A DNA stretch of 64,000 nt from Pseudonocardia oroxyli (GCF_900102195.1 NZ_FNBE01000016.1:62001-126000), one strand, 5' to 3'. Positions 14,862 through 23,902 are shown, counted from the first letter of the stretch. Notes: generated by a model from the letters alone, not told the origin. Numbers and translations: made by a program.

Positions 14862-15620
14862 ATGGCGTCGGTGCTCATCACCGGAGCGTCCAAGGGCATC
14901 GGACGGGCGATCGCGAGCGAGCTGAGCCGCCGCGGACACCGGGTCGTGGCGACGGCGCGCAAGCCGGACACCCTGGCCGATCTCGACGTCGACGGCCGAC
15001 TGGCGCTCGACGTCACCGACCCGGAGAGCATCCGGCACGCCGTCGCGGCGGCCGGGGAGATCGACGTCCTGGTCTCCAACGCCGGGGAGATCTTCTACTC
15101 CGCCGTCGAGGCCATCCCGGCCGAGGAGTTCCGGCGACTGTTCGAGCTCAACACCCTGGGTGCCCTGCGGGTGGCCCAGGCCGTCCTGCCCGGCATGCGG
15201 GCCCGGGGGAGCGGCAGACTCCTGTTCACCTCGAGCATCGCCGGGCGGATCGTGCTGCCACCGGGCGCCGCCTACGGCGCCACGAAGTGGGGGCTGGAGG
15301 CGCTCGCGGAGGCGCTGGCCATCGAGGTCGCGCCCTTCGGGATCCAGGTCGCCCTGCTGGAGCCGGGCGCGGTGAGCTCCGGCGCACTCGACGAGGTCAC
15401 GACCTACCGGCTGCCGGACGACCCGTACGCCGCGCTGCTGGAGCCCGGTGCGGCGCGCCGGGCGATGATGAGCCCGCACGAGGTCGCGGTCGGCGTCGCC
15501 GACGCGGCGGAGGCCGCATCCCTGCCACTGCGCATCCCGCTGGGCGACGCGGCCACCGCGATCCTTGCCGCGCGTCGAGCGGCACCGGACGACCGGCCGT
15601 TCGTGATCGGCCGCACCTGA
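14862..15620 (+). CDS. Short-chain dehydrogenase/reductase
   Basis: A 252-residue classical SDR: TGASKGIG cofactor loop, SNAG motif, catalytic Ser in FTSSIAG and YGATK (Tyr-x3-Lys). The early RKPD after the second strand suggests NADPH preference. AGGAGG lies 6 nt before ATG 14862. The C-terminal VLPPGAAYGATKWGLEALAEA region resembles SDRs induced with HxlR regulators that reduce reactive carbonyls. It is followed 48 nt later by an alpha/beta hydrolase, probably cotranscribed. Confidence 0.88.
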   Translation: MASVLITGASKGIGRAIASELSRRGHRVVATARKPDTLADLDVDGRLALDVTDPESIRHAVAAAGEIDVLVSNAGEIFYSAVEAIPAEEFRRLFELNTLGALRVAQAVLPGMRARGSGRLLFTSSIAGRIVLPPGAAYGATKWGLEALAEALAIEVAPFGIQVALLEPGAVSSGALDEVTTYRLPDDPYAALLEPGAARRAMMSPHEVAVGVADAAEAASLPLRIPLGDAATAILAARRAAPDDRPFVIGRT

Positions 15621-15668
15621 GCCCCCGTCGGGACCGTCCACCACACGTCGACCAGGGAGAACGAGACC

Positions 15669-16547
15669 ATGCCCACCGTCACCGTCGGGACCGAGAACGG
15701 CGTCCCCATCGAGATCCACTACACCGACCACGGATCGGGCCGCCCGATCGTGCTGAGCCACGGGTTCCCGCTGGACGGCACCTCGTGGGAGCCGCAGGCC
15801 ATCCCGCTGCTCGAGGCCGGCTACCGCGTCGTCACCTACGACCGCCGCGGCTTCGGCCGGAGCGGCAGGCCGACGACGGGGTTCGACTTCGACACCTTCG
15901 CCGACGATCTCGCCGCCCTGCTGGCCCACCTCGACCTGCGGGACGCGACCCTCGTCGGCCACTCGATGGGGACCGCCGAGATCGGGCGCTACCTCCGCAG
16001 GCACGGGACGGACCGGGTGCGTTCCCTGGTCATGCTCTCGGCGTTCGGTCCCCAGCTCGTCGCGTCCGACGACGATCCGGCGGGCATCCCGGCCGAGGTC
16101 TTCGCCGGAATCCAGGGCCTGATCCGCCGCGACCGCTTCCAGTACCTGGAGAACTACCTCCTCCAGCACTACGTCGCGGCGCAGAACCTCGGCTGGCGCA
16201 TCAGTCGGGCGGCGCTGAGGCAGAACTTCCGCGTCGCCGCCGACGCCGGTGCGTACGCCACCCTCCACTGCGTCGACTCGTGGCAGGAGGACTTCCGGGA
16301 CGACCTGCGCGCGATCGAGGTGCCGCTCCTGGTGCTGCACGGCACCGAGGACACCAACATCCCCATCGTGTTCGGCGCCCGCAGGGTGCCCGAGTTCGTG
16401 CCTGCGGCGGAGGTCGTCGAGATCGAGGGCGGGCCGCACGGCATCGCCGTCACCCACGCGGAGATCGTCAACCCGGCTCTGCTCGACTTCGTCGGGCGGC
16501 CGCCCGCCACCGATCCCGTCGGCTCGGCGCCCGGACCCGCGGACTGA
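15669..16547 (+). CDS. Alpha/beta hydrolase (non-haem chloroperoxidase/esterase type)
   Basis: A 292-residue hydrolase. HGFPLDGTSWEPQ forms the oxyanion region, the nucleophile elbow is GHSMG (Ser about 98), Asp lies in HGTEDTNIP and His in GGPHGIAVTH. The RGFGRSGRP strand and cap domain are of the arylesterase/non-haem chloroperoxidase group, which hydrolyse esters or lactones and can make peracids. ATG 15669 follows AGGGAGAACGAG. It probably shares the HxlR-controlled promoter with the SDR upstream. Substrate unknown. Confidence 0.85.
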   Translation: MPTVTVGTENGVPIEIHYTDHGSGRPIVLSHGFPLDGTSWEPQAIPLLEAGYRVVTYDRRGFGRSGRPTTGFDFDTFADDLAALLAHLDLRDATLVGHSMGTAEIGRYLRRHGTDRVRSLVMLSAFGPQLVASDDDPAGIPAEVFAGIQGLIRRDRFQYLENYLLQHYVAAQNLGWRISRAALRQNFRVAADAGAYATLHCVDSWQEDFRDDLRAIEVPLLVLHGTEDTNIPIVFGARRVPEFVPAAEVVEIEGGPHGIAVTHAEIVNPALLDFVGRPPATDPVGSAPGPAD

Positions 16548-16625
16548 CCGCCGGGCCGGTCCTGCGGTGCGGTGCGCCCGCACACGCGTCGGGGAGTTCG
16601 GCGTGCACGCGGGCGGCGGCCCTCG

Positions 16626-17423
16626 TCAGCCGCCGGTCGCCACCGTCGCGGCGAGGCCGCCGTCGACCGGGAGGAGGACCCCGTTTACGTAGGCGGCGGC
16701 GTCGGAGGCCAGGAACACCGCCGCGTGGGCCACGTCCCAGGGGTGCCCATCCGGCCGGTCGGGCTGGCGGCGTTCCGGTCCGCCCGGGCGCGGGCGGCGT
16801 CGTCGGCGTGCAGCTGGGCGCCGACCAGCGGCGTGGCGATCAGGCCGGGCAGGATCGCGTTCGCCCGGATGCCGCGGCGCGCGTAGGTCAGGCCGATCGA
16901 GACGGTCAGCTGGTCGAGCGGCCTTGCCCGCCATGTAGGCCGGGTAGGGGTAGCCGGTGTGGCGCACCGCGGCCGGCGAGGACACGTTCACGATCGCCCC
17001 GCGCCCCGCGCCCCGCCGCCATGTGGGGCAGGGTGTTGCGGCAGGTGAGGAACGCGCCGGTGGCGTTGAGCGCGAGGCCGCGCTCCCAGTCGGCCGTGCT
17101 GAGCGAGTCGACCGCGCCGAGCACGGTGACGCCGACGTTGTTGTGCAGGACCGACGGGGTCCCCAGGGCCTCGACGGCGGCGTCGACGACCGCCGCGACG
17201 GAGTCCTCGTCGGTCACGTCGGCGGCGAGGGCGAGGGCGCTGCCGCCCTCCGCGGTGATCCCGTCCACGGTGCACTGCGCCGCCTCGGCGTCCACGTCGA
17301 CCACGGCGACCGCGGCACCCGCCCTGGCGTAGGCGAGGGCCGCCGCCCGGCCGTTGGTGAGCGCCCCGCCCCGGGAGCCTGCGCCGAACACGAGCGCGAC
17401 ACGGCCCTCGAACGCACCCGTCC
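16626..17423 (-). pseudogene. SDR pseudogene with at least three frameshifts
   Basis: SDR pieces follow in order on the minus strand but in different frames. The N-terminal part RVALVFGAGSRGG to LTCRNTLPHMAAG occupies 17420 to about 17015. VNVSSPAAVRHTGYPYPAYM follows to about 16920, then LDQLTVSIGLTYARRGIRAN to about 16740, then PWDVAHAAVFLASDAAAYVN and VDGG to 16626. No in-frame start codon precedes the N-terminal part. Either the gene is dead or the GC repeats (for example GCCCCGCGCCCCG near 17005) carry sequencing errors; three shifts plus a lost start favour decay. Confidence 0.8.
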
Positions 17424-17878
17424 TCCTCGGCGACCTCCTCGGCACTGTCGGTCGGGCCAGCGTGCCGAGCGGCTCCGCACCGGGACAACCGCCCGCTGAC
17501 GAGCGGACCCGACCGCGACCCCGACAGAGTGTCGGACGGCGACGCCGGTGAGATGGATCGTGACAACCGCGGAGACGGCCTGCTCGTCGTCCTCGTTGCG
17601 TCGCTTCGCAAGCGTGCCCGGGACGACGGGCCCGAGGCCGTGCTGAAGCCCCGGTCGCGGTGGCCGCGGCCGAGTCCGTCGAGGCCGGTGAGCAGTCAAG
17701 GCACAGGCGGTCGGGGCGGGCCGCCCGGGAGGCGTCCGGGCGCTGCCACGGTCCGATCAGCGTGCACGACAAGACGGCCGCGGTGAGCCTGGCGGCGGCG
17801 CCTCCTCGGCGGCGCCGGCGCGGATCTTCTGCGAGACCTGAGACATCACCTCGAGGAGCGGTGGCGGGAGGGAGCAAC
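17424..17878. other. Gene-free stretch, no feature recognised
   Basis: No reading frame here shows recognisable protein similarity or a ribosome site. The sequence lies between a dead SDR and the LexA-like box of the HNH gene, and is probably further decayed coding DNA. Confidence 0.5.
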
Positions 17879-17930
17879 GGGAACGTATGTTCGATTTTGG
17901 TGCGCTGAACTGCTACTATGGCTCCATAGT
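17879..17930 (+). promoter_or_regulatory. LexA-like SOS box, promoter and 16-bp palindrome before the HNH gene
   Basis: GGGAAC-GTAT-GTTCGA (17879-17894) matches the actinobacterial SOS box TCGAAC-N4-GTTCGA in 10 of 12 defined positions. It overlaps a possible -35 TTCGAT (17890-17895), with TACTAT as -10 18 nt later. A perfect palindrome ACTATGGCTCCATAGT (17915-17930) covers the -10. Some mycobacterial 13E12 (DUF222-HNH) genes are known LexA targets, which supports the assignment. Confidence 0.6.
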
Positions 17931-17967
17931 CACGAGCCTGGCGGATCCTCGTGCGGCGACACGTGTC

Positions 17968-19098
17968 GTGCCGTCGCGGGAGGAGCGGGCCGCGGGTTTC
18001 GCTCGGATCGAGCGGCTGGTCGCACTGCGGAACCGGATCGACGCCGAGATCGCCGAAGAGGTCCGGGCGGCGGCGCAGCGGGAGGTCGAAGCCCGTCTGG
18101 AGGAGGCGCTGGTCGATCCCGAACGGGTCGAGGCGAGCATCGTCGGGCAGCTCGGGTTCGCCCTGCGCGTCTCGCCCACCCGGGCCCGCACCCAGCTACG
18201 ACTCGCCCGGGACCTGCACGCCGGGCTGGACAACGTCCGGGAGGCGTTCGCCGCCGGGGAGCTGGACGAGCGGCGGGTCGCCGCGATCGTCGCCGCGGGC
18301 AGACACCTCGACCCCACCCCACGCGCCGAGCTCGACCGCCGACTCTCGCTCCATGACCTGCCCCTGCTCGGGGTGCGGCGAATCGCCGACCTCGCCCGGA
18401 CGGTCGCGGCGGCGGTGGCGCCGGAGACCTTCGCCGAACGCGCCCGTGCCGCCCGTCGGGACCGGCACGTCACGATCTCCCCCGCCGAAGACGGCATGGC
18501 GCTGATCCGGGCGCTGCTGCCGATGGAGCAGGCCATCACCTGTTATGCGGCGCTGTGTAAGGCGGTCACCGAGCACTGGGTCGGCGCCGAGCCGGTCACC
18601 CGCACCCGCGGACAGATCATGGCCGACACCCTCGTCGAACGCCTGACCGGACAGAGCGCCACCACGCCGGCGCAGGTGGAGATCCAGGTTCTCGTACCGC
18701 TCGAATCGCTCCTGGACCCCGACTCGCCCCTGCCGGCGGAGATCCCCGGGTTCGGGCCCACCGCTCTGCTGGACGAGGCCACCTGTGTGGGGTGGCGGCG
18801 GCTGGTCACCCGGGACGGCATCGTCATCGGCGGCGACTCCCGCCGCCGCGCCTTCGGCGGCGTCCTCGCCGACTGGATCCGCGCCCGCGACCGGGGCCGC
18901 TGCACCGAACCGGGGTGTGACGCCCCGATCGAGCATCTCGACCACCGCAGACGCTGGTCCGAAGGCGGGGTGACGAGCCTGGAGAACGGCCGCGGTGCCT
19001 GCGCCTTCCACAACCAGGTGCGTGAACAGGCCGGGTGGAGTATGGAGGGCGCGGCCACCGTCACGCCGACCGGACGCCGTTACGCGTTGCGGTTGTAG
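17968..19098 (+). CDS. DUF222 domain HNH endonuclease (13E12 repeat family)
   Basis: A 376-residue protein from GTG 17968. A longer frame from ATG 17887 would place the SOS box and palindrome inside the gene, so the later start is preferred, though its ribosome site is weak. The DUF222 region (LRVSPTRARTQLRLARDL, HDLPLLGVRRIADLARTV) runs to about residue 270. The C-terminus carries the HNH finger RGRCTEPGCDAPIEHLDHRR, then WSEGGVTSLENGRGACAFHN. These proteins are multicopy in actinobacteria, are tied to REP13E12-type repeats and are sometimes SOS-induced; their biological role is not settled. Pseudogenes flank it on both sides. Confidence 0.88.
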   Translation: MPSREERAAGFARIERLVALRNRIDAEIAEEVRAAAQREVEARLEEALVDPERVEASIVGQLGFALRVSPTRARTQLRLARDLHAGLDNVREAFAAGELDERRVAAIVAAGRHLDPTPRAELDRRLSLHDLPLLGVRRIADLARTVAAAVAPETFAERARAARRDRHVTISPAEDGMALIRALLPMEQAITCYAALCKAVTEHWVGAEPVTRTRGQIMADTLVERLTGQSATTPAQVEIQVLVPLESLLDPDSPLPAEIPGFGPTALLDEATCVGWRRLVTRDGIVIGGDSRRRAFGGVLADWIRARDRGRCTEPGCDAPIEHLDHRRRWSEGGVTSLENGRGACAFHNQVREQAGWSMEGAATVTPTGRRYALRL

Positions 19099-19108
19099 GG
19101 TCCGGCGG

Positions 19109-19535
19109 GTGAGCTCGGAGGTCCAGCGGCGCATCGACCAGCTCGGTGAGCAGCTGGGCCGGTCCGTCGTCGTCAACGACCCGGGCATCCGGCTGCTGTA
19201 CACGAACAGGCACTACTGCGACGAGGACCCGGTCCGCATCAAGGGCGTGCTCAACCGGGACCCCGGCAGCCGCACGATCGCCCACGTGCTCGCGCAGGGG
19301 GTGGCGCTCCCGTCGGCAGGCCGACCTCGCGGCCCGGGCGGTGCCGCTGCTCGACCGGGGCGACGTGGCGCACGGGGGTGCGATCGGCGTCCTGCAGCTG
19401 CTGGCCCGGATCCCGACCGAGGAGATGGACGACACCGTCGTGCCGGAGGCGCTCGGCGCGCTGCAGGCGGCGGACCCGCACGGGCGGCTCGTCGAGACCC
19501 TCACGGAGTACCTGCACAGCGGAGGCGCCGGGTCC
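19109..19535 (+). pseudogene. PucR-family regulator pseudogene
   Basis: The N-terminal part (IDQLGEQLGRSVVVNDPGIR, then LLYTNRHYCDEDPVRIKGVL) is the start of PucR/CdaR regulators. After about 70 residues the frame shifts and the text jumps to the C-terminal region (GGAIGVLQLLARIPTEEMDD ... LVETLTEYLHSGG). It stops before the PucR helix-turn-helix (the usual TAxxLxVHRxTLxYRL). Internal deletion, frameshift and loss of the DNA-binding domain show that it is dead. Confidence 0.75.
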
Positions 19536-19890
19536 GCCCCCACGACGTCCATGATCGCGCCGACCTGTCCGGCGTCCGCCTCGGTCAGCCACGGGTCAGC
19601 GCGCAGAGGCTCGGCTGGTCGACGAGGACCAGCGACGAGACCCGGTCCGTGCCGTGCGGGTCCACGTAGGACCACAGCACCGAACAACCCAGCGAGTTGG
19701 CGAGCAGGCGGGCCTTCTCGACGCCCAGGTGGTCGAGCAGCTCGGCGAGGTCCTGCGCCGGCGACGCGACGCGGGCGCCGTTGTCGATGGACCCCGACTC
19801 GCCGTGGTTGCGGTGGTCGTAGGCGACGATGCGGTAGCGGTCGCCGAGCTCGTCGAGGACGGCGCCATGCGGCATTCCGGCGGAGCCCAC
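19530..19890 (-). pseudogene. Alpha/beta hydrolase fragment, frameshifted
   Basis: The minus strand reads DELGDRYRIVAYDHRNHGES and LLDHLGVEKARLLANSLGCS, the beta-strand and nucleophile-elbow region of an alpha/beta hydrolase (NSLG in place of GxSxG). A stop follows at 19585 after VDQPSLCAL, but the text resumes in the next frame as RADPWLTEADAGQVGAIMDV. The N-terminal oxyanion part and the catalytic His region are missing. It abuts the PucR remnant. Confidence 0.7.
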
Positions 19891-19926
19891 CGCGGGCGCC
19901 GAACTGTCGCACTGGGGTCGCGACGC

Positions 19927-20613
19927 TCAGCCCGACCGGCGCTCCGCCAGCGCGGTGAGCCACTCGATGAGCAGCGTCGTCTGGGTGCGGCCCAGCACGT
20001 CGGGGTGTGCGGCGGCGATCTCCATCGCGGCGGCGAGCGGGTCGTCCCGCAGCGTGCCGGTGCCGGTGATCGCCGCGATCACGCCCTCCCGCACGGCAGC
20101 CGACAGCGCCGGATCCGGGGTCGCGAGGACGATCTGGCGCAGGGTCACGCCGATGTTCGCGACGAGGACGTGCGCCGCCGCCTGCTCCGAGGGCACCACG
20201 AGCCGGTGCTGCGCCGCGGCCCGAGCGGTCAGCGCGCGCAGGATCTCGCTCGGGCGGGCCTGTGCGGCAGGGGAGTGGCCGGGTCGGACCTTGCCGTACA
20301 TCAGCGTGTAGAAGCCCGGGTTCGCCAGCCCGAAGGCGACGTGGACGTCCCAGCCCGCCCGGATGTCCTGGATCGGGTCCCCGGAGGACTCGGTCGCGGC
20401 CTTCCCGCCGAGGTAGAGATCGAAGCCGTGCTCGACGACCGCGTCGACGAGGCCCTGCTTCGAGCCGAAGAAGTGATACAGCGTCGGCAGCTTCACGCCC
20501 ACCGCGTCGCACACCGCGCGCAACGAGAAGTCCTCGCCCGGCGTGGCGGCGATCAGGTCCACGGCCGCGGCGATCAGTCGCTGCCGGGTGTCACCTCCCG
20601 CGTGCTCCGCCAC
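19927..20613 (-). CDS. TetR family regulator
   Basis: A 228-residue repressor from GTG 20613. The HTH is DTRQRLIAAAVDLIAATPGE ... LRAVCDAVGVKLPTLYHFFG; the C-terminal domain (NPGFYTLMYGKVRPGHSPAA) resembles the TetR_C group with a WHG-like ligand pocket. It diverges from the SDR gene at 20675 across 61 nt holding a GTATC/GATAC palindrome. It probably represses that SDR and itself. Confidence 0.9.
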   Translation of the reverse strand: MAEHAGGDTRQRLIAAAVDLIAATPGEDFSLRAVCDAVGVKLPTLYHFFGSKQGLVDAVVEHGFDLYLGGKAATESSGDPIQDIRAGWDVHVAFGLANPGFYTLMYGKVRPGHSPAAQARPSEILRALTARAAAQHRLVVPSEQAAAHVLVANIGVTLRQIVLATPDPALSAAVREGVIAAITGTGTLRDDPLAAAMEIAAAHPDVLGRTQTTLLIEWLTALAERRSG

Positions 20614-20631
20614 GCTGCTACGGTAGCTCCT

Positions 20632-20658
20632 GTATCGATGATACTTCGATGCATATCA
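20632..20658. promoter_or_regulatory. Candidate TetR operator
   Basis: GTATC-GAT-GATAC (20632-20644) overlaps a second inverted pair TGATA (20639-20643) / TATCA (20654-20658). The two nested palindromes lie in the only gap between the divergent tetR and SDR genes, as is usual for TetR operators. Confidence 0.5.
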
Positions 20659-20674
20659 GCGTTAGGGGAGGCAC

Positions 20675-21430
20675 ATGGCCGAGCACACGCTCCAGGGCAA
20701 GAACGTTCTCGTCGGTGGCGGGGCGAAGAACCTCGGTGGGCTGATCGCCCGCCAGGTGGCCGCGGCGGGCGCGAACGTCGCGATCCACTACAACTCCGAC
20801 TCGAGTCGGGCGGAGGCGGAGGAGACTCTCGCGGCCGTCGAGGCGCTCGGGGTGAAGGGGGCGATCTTCCAGGGTGACCTCACGGTCCCGGCGAACGTCG
20901 CCGCGCTGTTCACCGCCGCCGAGTCGGCGATCGGGACCATCGACGTCGCGGTGAACACGGTCGGCAGGGTGTTGCGCAAGCCGATCCTGGAGACCACCGA
21001 GGACGAGTACGACTCGATGTTCGACATCAACGCCAAGGCCGCGTACTTCTTCATCCAGGAGGCGGGCAGGCACCTGGCCGACGGTGGGAAGATCATCACG
21101 ATCGTCACCGCCCTGCTGGCCGCCTTCACCGACGGGTACTCGACCTACGCGGGCGGCAAGTCGCCGGTCGAGCACTTCACCCGGGCCGCGGCCAAGGAGT
21201 TCGCGGGTCGGGGCATCTCCGTCACGGCGGTCGCGCCGGGCCCGATGGACACCCCGTTCTTCTACGGCCAGGAGACCCCCGAGCGCGTGGAGTTCCACAA
21301 GTCCCAGGCCATGGGCGGGCAGCTCACCCAGATCGAGGACATCGCCCCGATCGTGCGGTTCCTGGCGTCCGAGGGCTGGTGGATCACCGGCCAGACGATC
21401 TTCGCCAACGGTGGGTACACCACCCACTGA
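20675..21430 (+). CDS. Short-chain dehydrogenase/reductase
   Basis: A 251-residue SDR with an altered cofactor loop GGGAKNLGG in place of TGxxxGIG and a YAGGK active site (Tyr-x3-Lys). The usual catalytic Ser position reads ITIVTALLA, so Thr may replace it. The C-terminus ends in TGQTIFANGGYTTH. ATG 20675 has AGGGGAGG upstream. A SnoaL-like gene follows 31 nt later, so the pair may modify one small substrate under TetR control. Confidence 0.87.
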   Translation: MAEHTLQGKNVLVGGGAKNLGGLIARQVAAAGANVAIHYNSDSSRAEAEETLAAVEALGVKGAIFQGDLTVPANVAALFTAAESAIGTIDVAVNTVGRVLRKPILETTEDEYDSMFDINAKAAYFFIQEAGRHLADGGKIITIVTALLAAFTDGYSTYAGGKSPVEHFTRAAAKEFAGRGISVTAVAPGPMDTPFFYGQETPERVEFHKSQAMGGQLTQIEDIAPIVRFLASEGWWITGQTIFANGGYTTH

Positions 21431-21461
21431 CCGCGATCCCGACGTGGAGGAGGATCCGAGC

Positions 21462-21791
21462 ATGACCACACCGTCGGTGCCCGAACCGGTGGCCTCGTTC
21501 ATCGAGCACGTCAACGCCCACGACGAGGGCGCGTTCCTGGACGCCTTCGTCGCCGAGGGCGTGGTCGACGACTGGGGGCGCACCTTCACCGGGCGGGCCG
21601 CCATCAAGACATGGAGCGACAAGGAGTTCATCGGCTCCCGTGGCACCCTCACGGTCGAGGAGGTCGACGTCGCCGGGAGCACGGTGACCGTCGTCGGCGA
21701 CTGGAGATCGAACCACGCGAACGGACGCTCCCGGTTCGTCTTCGACGTCGACGGTGACAAGATCGCTTCGATGACCATCCGCGAGGGCTGA
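21462..21791 (+). CDS. NTF2/SnoaL-like small protein
   Basis: A 109-residue protein with the NTF2 cone fold pattern: VASFIEHVNAHDEGAFLDAF, then DWGRTFTGRAAIKTWSDKEF, then FVFDVDGDKIASMTIREG. Members are isomerases, hydratases or binding proteins; the active residues are not conserved enough to choose. ATG 21462 follows GGAGGAGG by 9 nt. It follows the SDR and ends before a hairpin terminator. Confidence 0.8.
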   Translation: MTTPSVPEPVASFIEHVNAHDEGAFLDAFVAEGVVDDWGRTFTGRAAIKTWSDKEFIGSRGTLTVEEVDVAGSTVTVVGDWRSNHANGRSRFVFDVDGDKIASMTIREG

Positions 21792-21801
21792 CGGCCCCGT
21801 C

Positions 21802-21821
21802 CGGCCCGCTACGGCGGGCCG
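21802..21821 (+). terminator. Hairpin terminator between SnoaL-like gene and kup
   Basis: A perfect 8-bp stem CGGCCCGC/GCGGGCCG with a TACG tetraloop lies 10 nt after the stop codon at 21791. No T-run follows. Confidence 0.55.
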
Positions 21822-21831
21822 ACGTGCCCGG

Positions 21832-23868
21832 GTGCGGTCGGCGGAGCAGACTGCGCCCGTGGACCAGTCCGACGCACCCACCTCGTCCGAGCCCACGACC
21901 GTCGAGTCGTGCGGGCCCGACGCCGGGGCTCCGGCGGCCGGGAGCCCGGCGCCGCCGCCCGCGCGGGACGATCTCCATCCCGCGGCGCACGGCGGCGGCT
22001 GGGGCGGGCTCGTGCTGGGTGCGCTCGGCATCGTGTTCGGGGACATCGGCACCAGCCCGCTCTACGCCGTCCAGACGGTGTTCTCGATCGACGACGGTGC
22101 GGTGAAGCCGACGGTGGACGACGTCTACGGCGTCGTGTCGCTGATCTTCTGGGCCGTGACGGTCGTGGTCACGATCAAGTACGTGACGCTGGTGCTGCGG
22201 GCGGACAACGACGGCGAGGGCGGCATCATGGCGCTCGCCGCGCTGGTCCAGAGGGTGTCGCGGCCCTTCGCCCGCCGCGCCGCCGTCGCGTTGGCCCTCG
22301 GCGTGGTGGGCGCGTCGCTGTTCTACGGCGACTCGCTGATCACCCCGGCCATCTCGGTGCTCTCGGCCGTGGAAGGCCTCGAGATCGCCCGGCCGCAGCT
22401 GGCCGAGCTGGTGCTGCCGGTGGGCCTGGGCATCCTGACGCTGCTGTTCGTGGTGCAGCGGTGGGGGACCCACCGGGTGGGGCGGTTGTTCGGGCCGGTG
22501 ATGGTGCTGTGGTTCCTCACGCTGGCCGTGCTGGGGGTCCCGCACATCGTCGCGCACCCCGGTGTGCTGCTGGGCCTGTCCCCGACGTACGCGGTGGCGT
22601 TCATCGTCGACCACCCGTTCACGGCGTTCCTGGCGATGGGCGCCGTCGTGCTGGCGATCACCGGTGCCGAGGCGCTGTACGCGGACATGGGCCACTTCGG
22701 CCGCCGGCCGATCCGCGTCGCCTGGTTCGTCCTGGTCTTCCCGGCGCTGATCCTGAACTACCTGGGCCAGACGGCGCTGATCGTCGAGGACCCGTCCGCC
22801 GCGCGGAGCCCGTTCTACCTCCTGGCGCCGGGCTGGGCGCAGCTGCCGCTGGTGGTGCTGGCGACCCTGGCCACGGTGATCGCCTCGCAGGCGGTGATCT
22901 CCGGGGCGTTCTCGGTGTCGCGGCAGGCGGTGCGGTTGGGCTACCTGCCCGCGCTGACGGTGCGGCACACGTCCCAGCAGGAGAGCGGCCAGATCTACGT
23001 GCCCGCGGTGAACTGGCTGCTCTACGGCGGCGTGGTGGTGCTGATCGTGGTGTTCGGCAGCTCGGAGCGCCTGGCCACCGCCTACGGGTTGGCGGTGACC
23101 GGGACGCTGCTGCTCACCACGACGCTGCTGCTCGTCTACGCGGCGACGGCCTGGCGGTGGCCGTGGTGGCGGATCGCGCTGACGGCGGTGGTGTTCGGCG
23201 GGCTCGAGCTGCTGTTCTTCGCCGCGAACCTGACCAAGATCGCCCACGGCGGCTGGCTGCCGATCCTGGTGGCGGTCGTGGTGGTCACGGTGATGACGAC
23301 CTGGCAGCGCGGCCGCCGGATCGTGACCGCCCGGCGCCGGGACCTGGAGGGCTCCCTGGCCGAGTTCGTGGACGAGATGCGCGACCACGAGGTGCCGCGG
23401 GTGGCCGGGGTGGCGGTGTTCCCGCACCCGACCAGCGAGACGGCGCCGCTGGCGTTGCGGGCCAACGTGCGGTTCAACCGGGTGCTGCACGAGCGCGTGG
23501 TGATCGTGTCGGTGCTGACCGAGCAGGTGCCCCACGTGCCGGCGGGGCAGCGCGTGAGCGTCGACCAGCTCGGCCCGCAGGACGACGGCATCGTCCACGT
23601 CAGCGCCCGGTTCGGCTTCCAGGACTCCCAGGACATCCCGGCGGTCCTGCAGGAGGCGCGCGGGCTGTCCGACGAGCTGGACTTCGAGCCCGCCGAGGCC
23701 TCGTACTTCCTGTCCCGCATGACGATCGAGCGCGGCACCCAACCGGGTCTGCGGTCGTGGCGCAAGCGGCTGTTCATCGGCCTGGCCCACAACGCCGCCA
23801 CGCCCGCGGGCTACTTCAAGCTCCCCGTGGACCGGACCGTGGTGATGGGCTCCCGCGTCGAGCTGTGA
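21832..23868 (+). CDS. kup: KUP-family potassium uptake protein
   Basis: A 678-residue K+/H+ symporter. After a Pro/Ala-rich cytosolic N-terminus (about 50 residues) the hallmark ALGIVFGDIGTSPLYAVQTV begins helix 1. Twelve hydrophobic helices and ITGAEALYADMGHFGRRPIR follow, then a hydrophilic C-terminal domain from about 500. It gives constitutive, low-affinity K+ entry, the complement of the inducible Kdp pump at 37-45 kb. GTG 21832 or GTG 21859 may be the start; no strong ribosome site distinguishes them. No c-di-AMP riboswitch is seen in the short leader. Confidence 0.95.
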   Translation: MRSAEQTAPVDQSDAPTSSEPTTVESCGPDAGAPAAGSPAPPPARDDLHPAAHGGGWGGLVLGALGIVFGDIGTSPLYAVQTVFSIDDGAVKPTVDDVYGVVSLIFWAVTVVVTIKYVTLVLRADNDGEGGIMALAALVQRVSRPFARRAAVALALGVVGASLFYGDSLITPAISVLSAVEGLEIARPQLAELVLPVGLGILTLLFVVQRWGTHRVGRLFGPVMVLWFLTLAVLGVPHIVAHPGVLLGLSPTYAVAFIVDHPFTAFLAMGAVVLAITGAEALYADMGHFGRRPIRVAWFVLVFPALILNYLGQTALIVEDPSAARSPFYLLAPGWAQLPLVVLATLATVIASQAVISGAFSVSRQAVRLGYLPALTVRHTSQQESGQIYVPAVNWLLYGGVVVLIVVFGSSERLATAYGLAVTGTLLLTTTLLLVYAATAWRWPWWRIALTAVVFGGLELLFFAANLTKIAHGGWLPILVAVVVVTVMTTWQRGRRIVTARRRDLEGSLAEFVDEMRDHEVPRVAGVAVFPHPTSETAPLALRANVRFNRVLHERVVIVSVLTEQVPHVPAGQRVSVDQLGPQDDGIVHVSARFGFQDSQDIPAVLQEARGLSDELDFEPAEASYFLSRMTIERGTQPGLRSWRKRLFIGLAHNAATPAGYFKLPVDRTVVMGSRVEL

Positions 23869-23902
23869 TCCGAGCCGTGACCCGAGCCGTGACTCCGCAC
23901 TG

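Noticed and set aside
16560..19900. Prophage or integrative element around the HNH gene
   Set aside because: No integrase, portal, terminase, transposase or tRNA attachment site is present; a single HNH/13E12 gene and decayed metabolic genes do not make a phage.
21792..21831. c-di-AMP (ydaO-type) riboswitch before kup
   Set aside because: Only 40 nt separate the genes and they contain a simple 8-bp hairpin, too short for that riboswitch.
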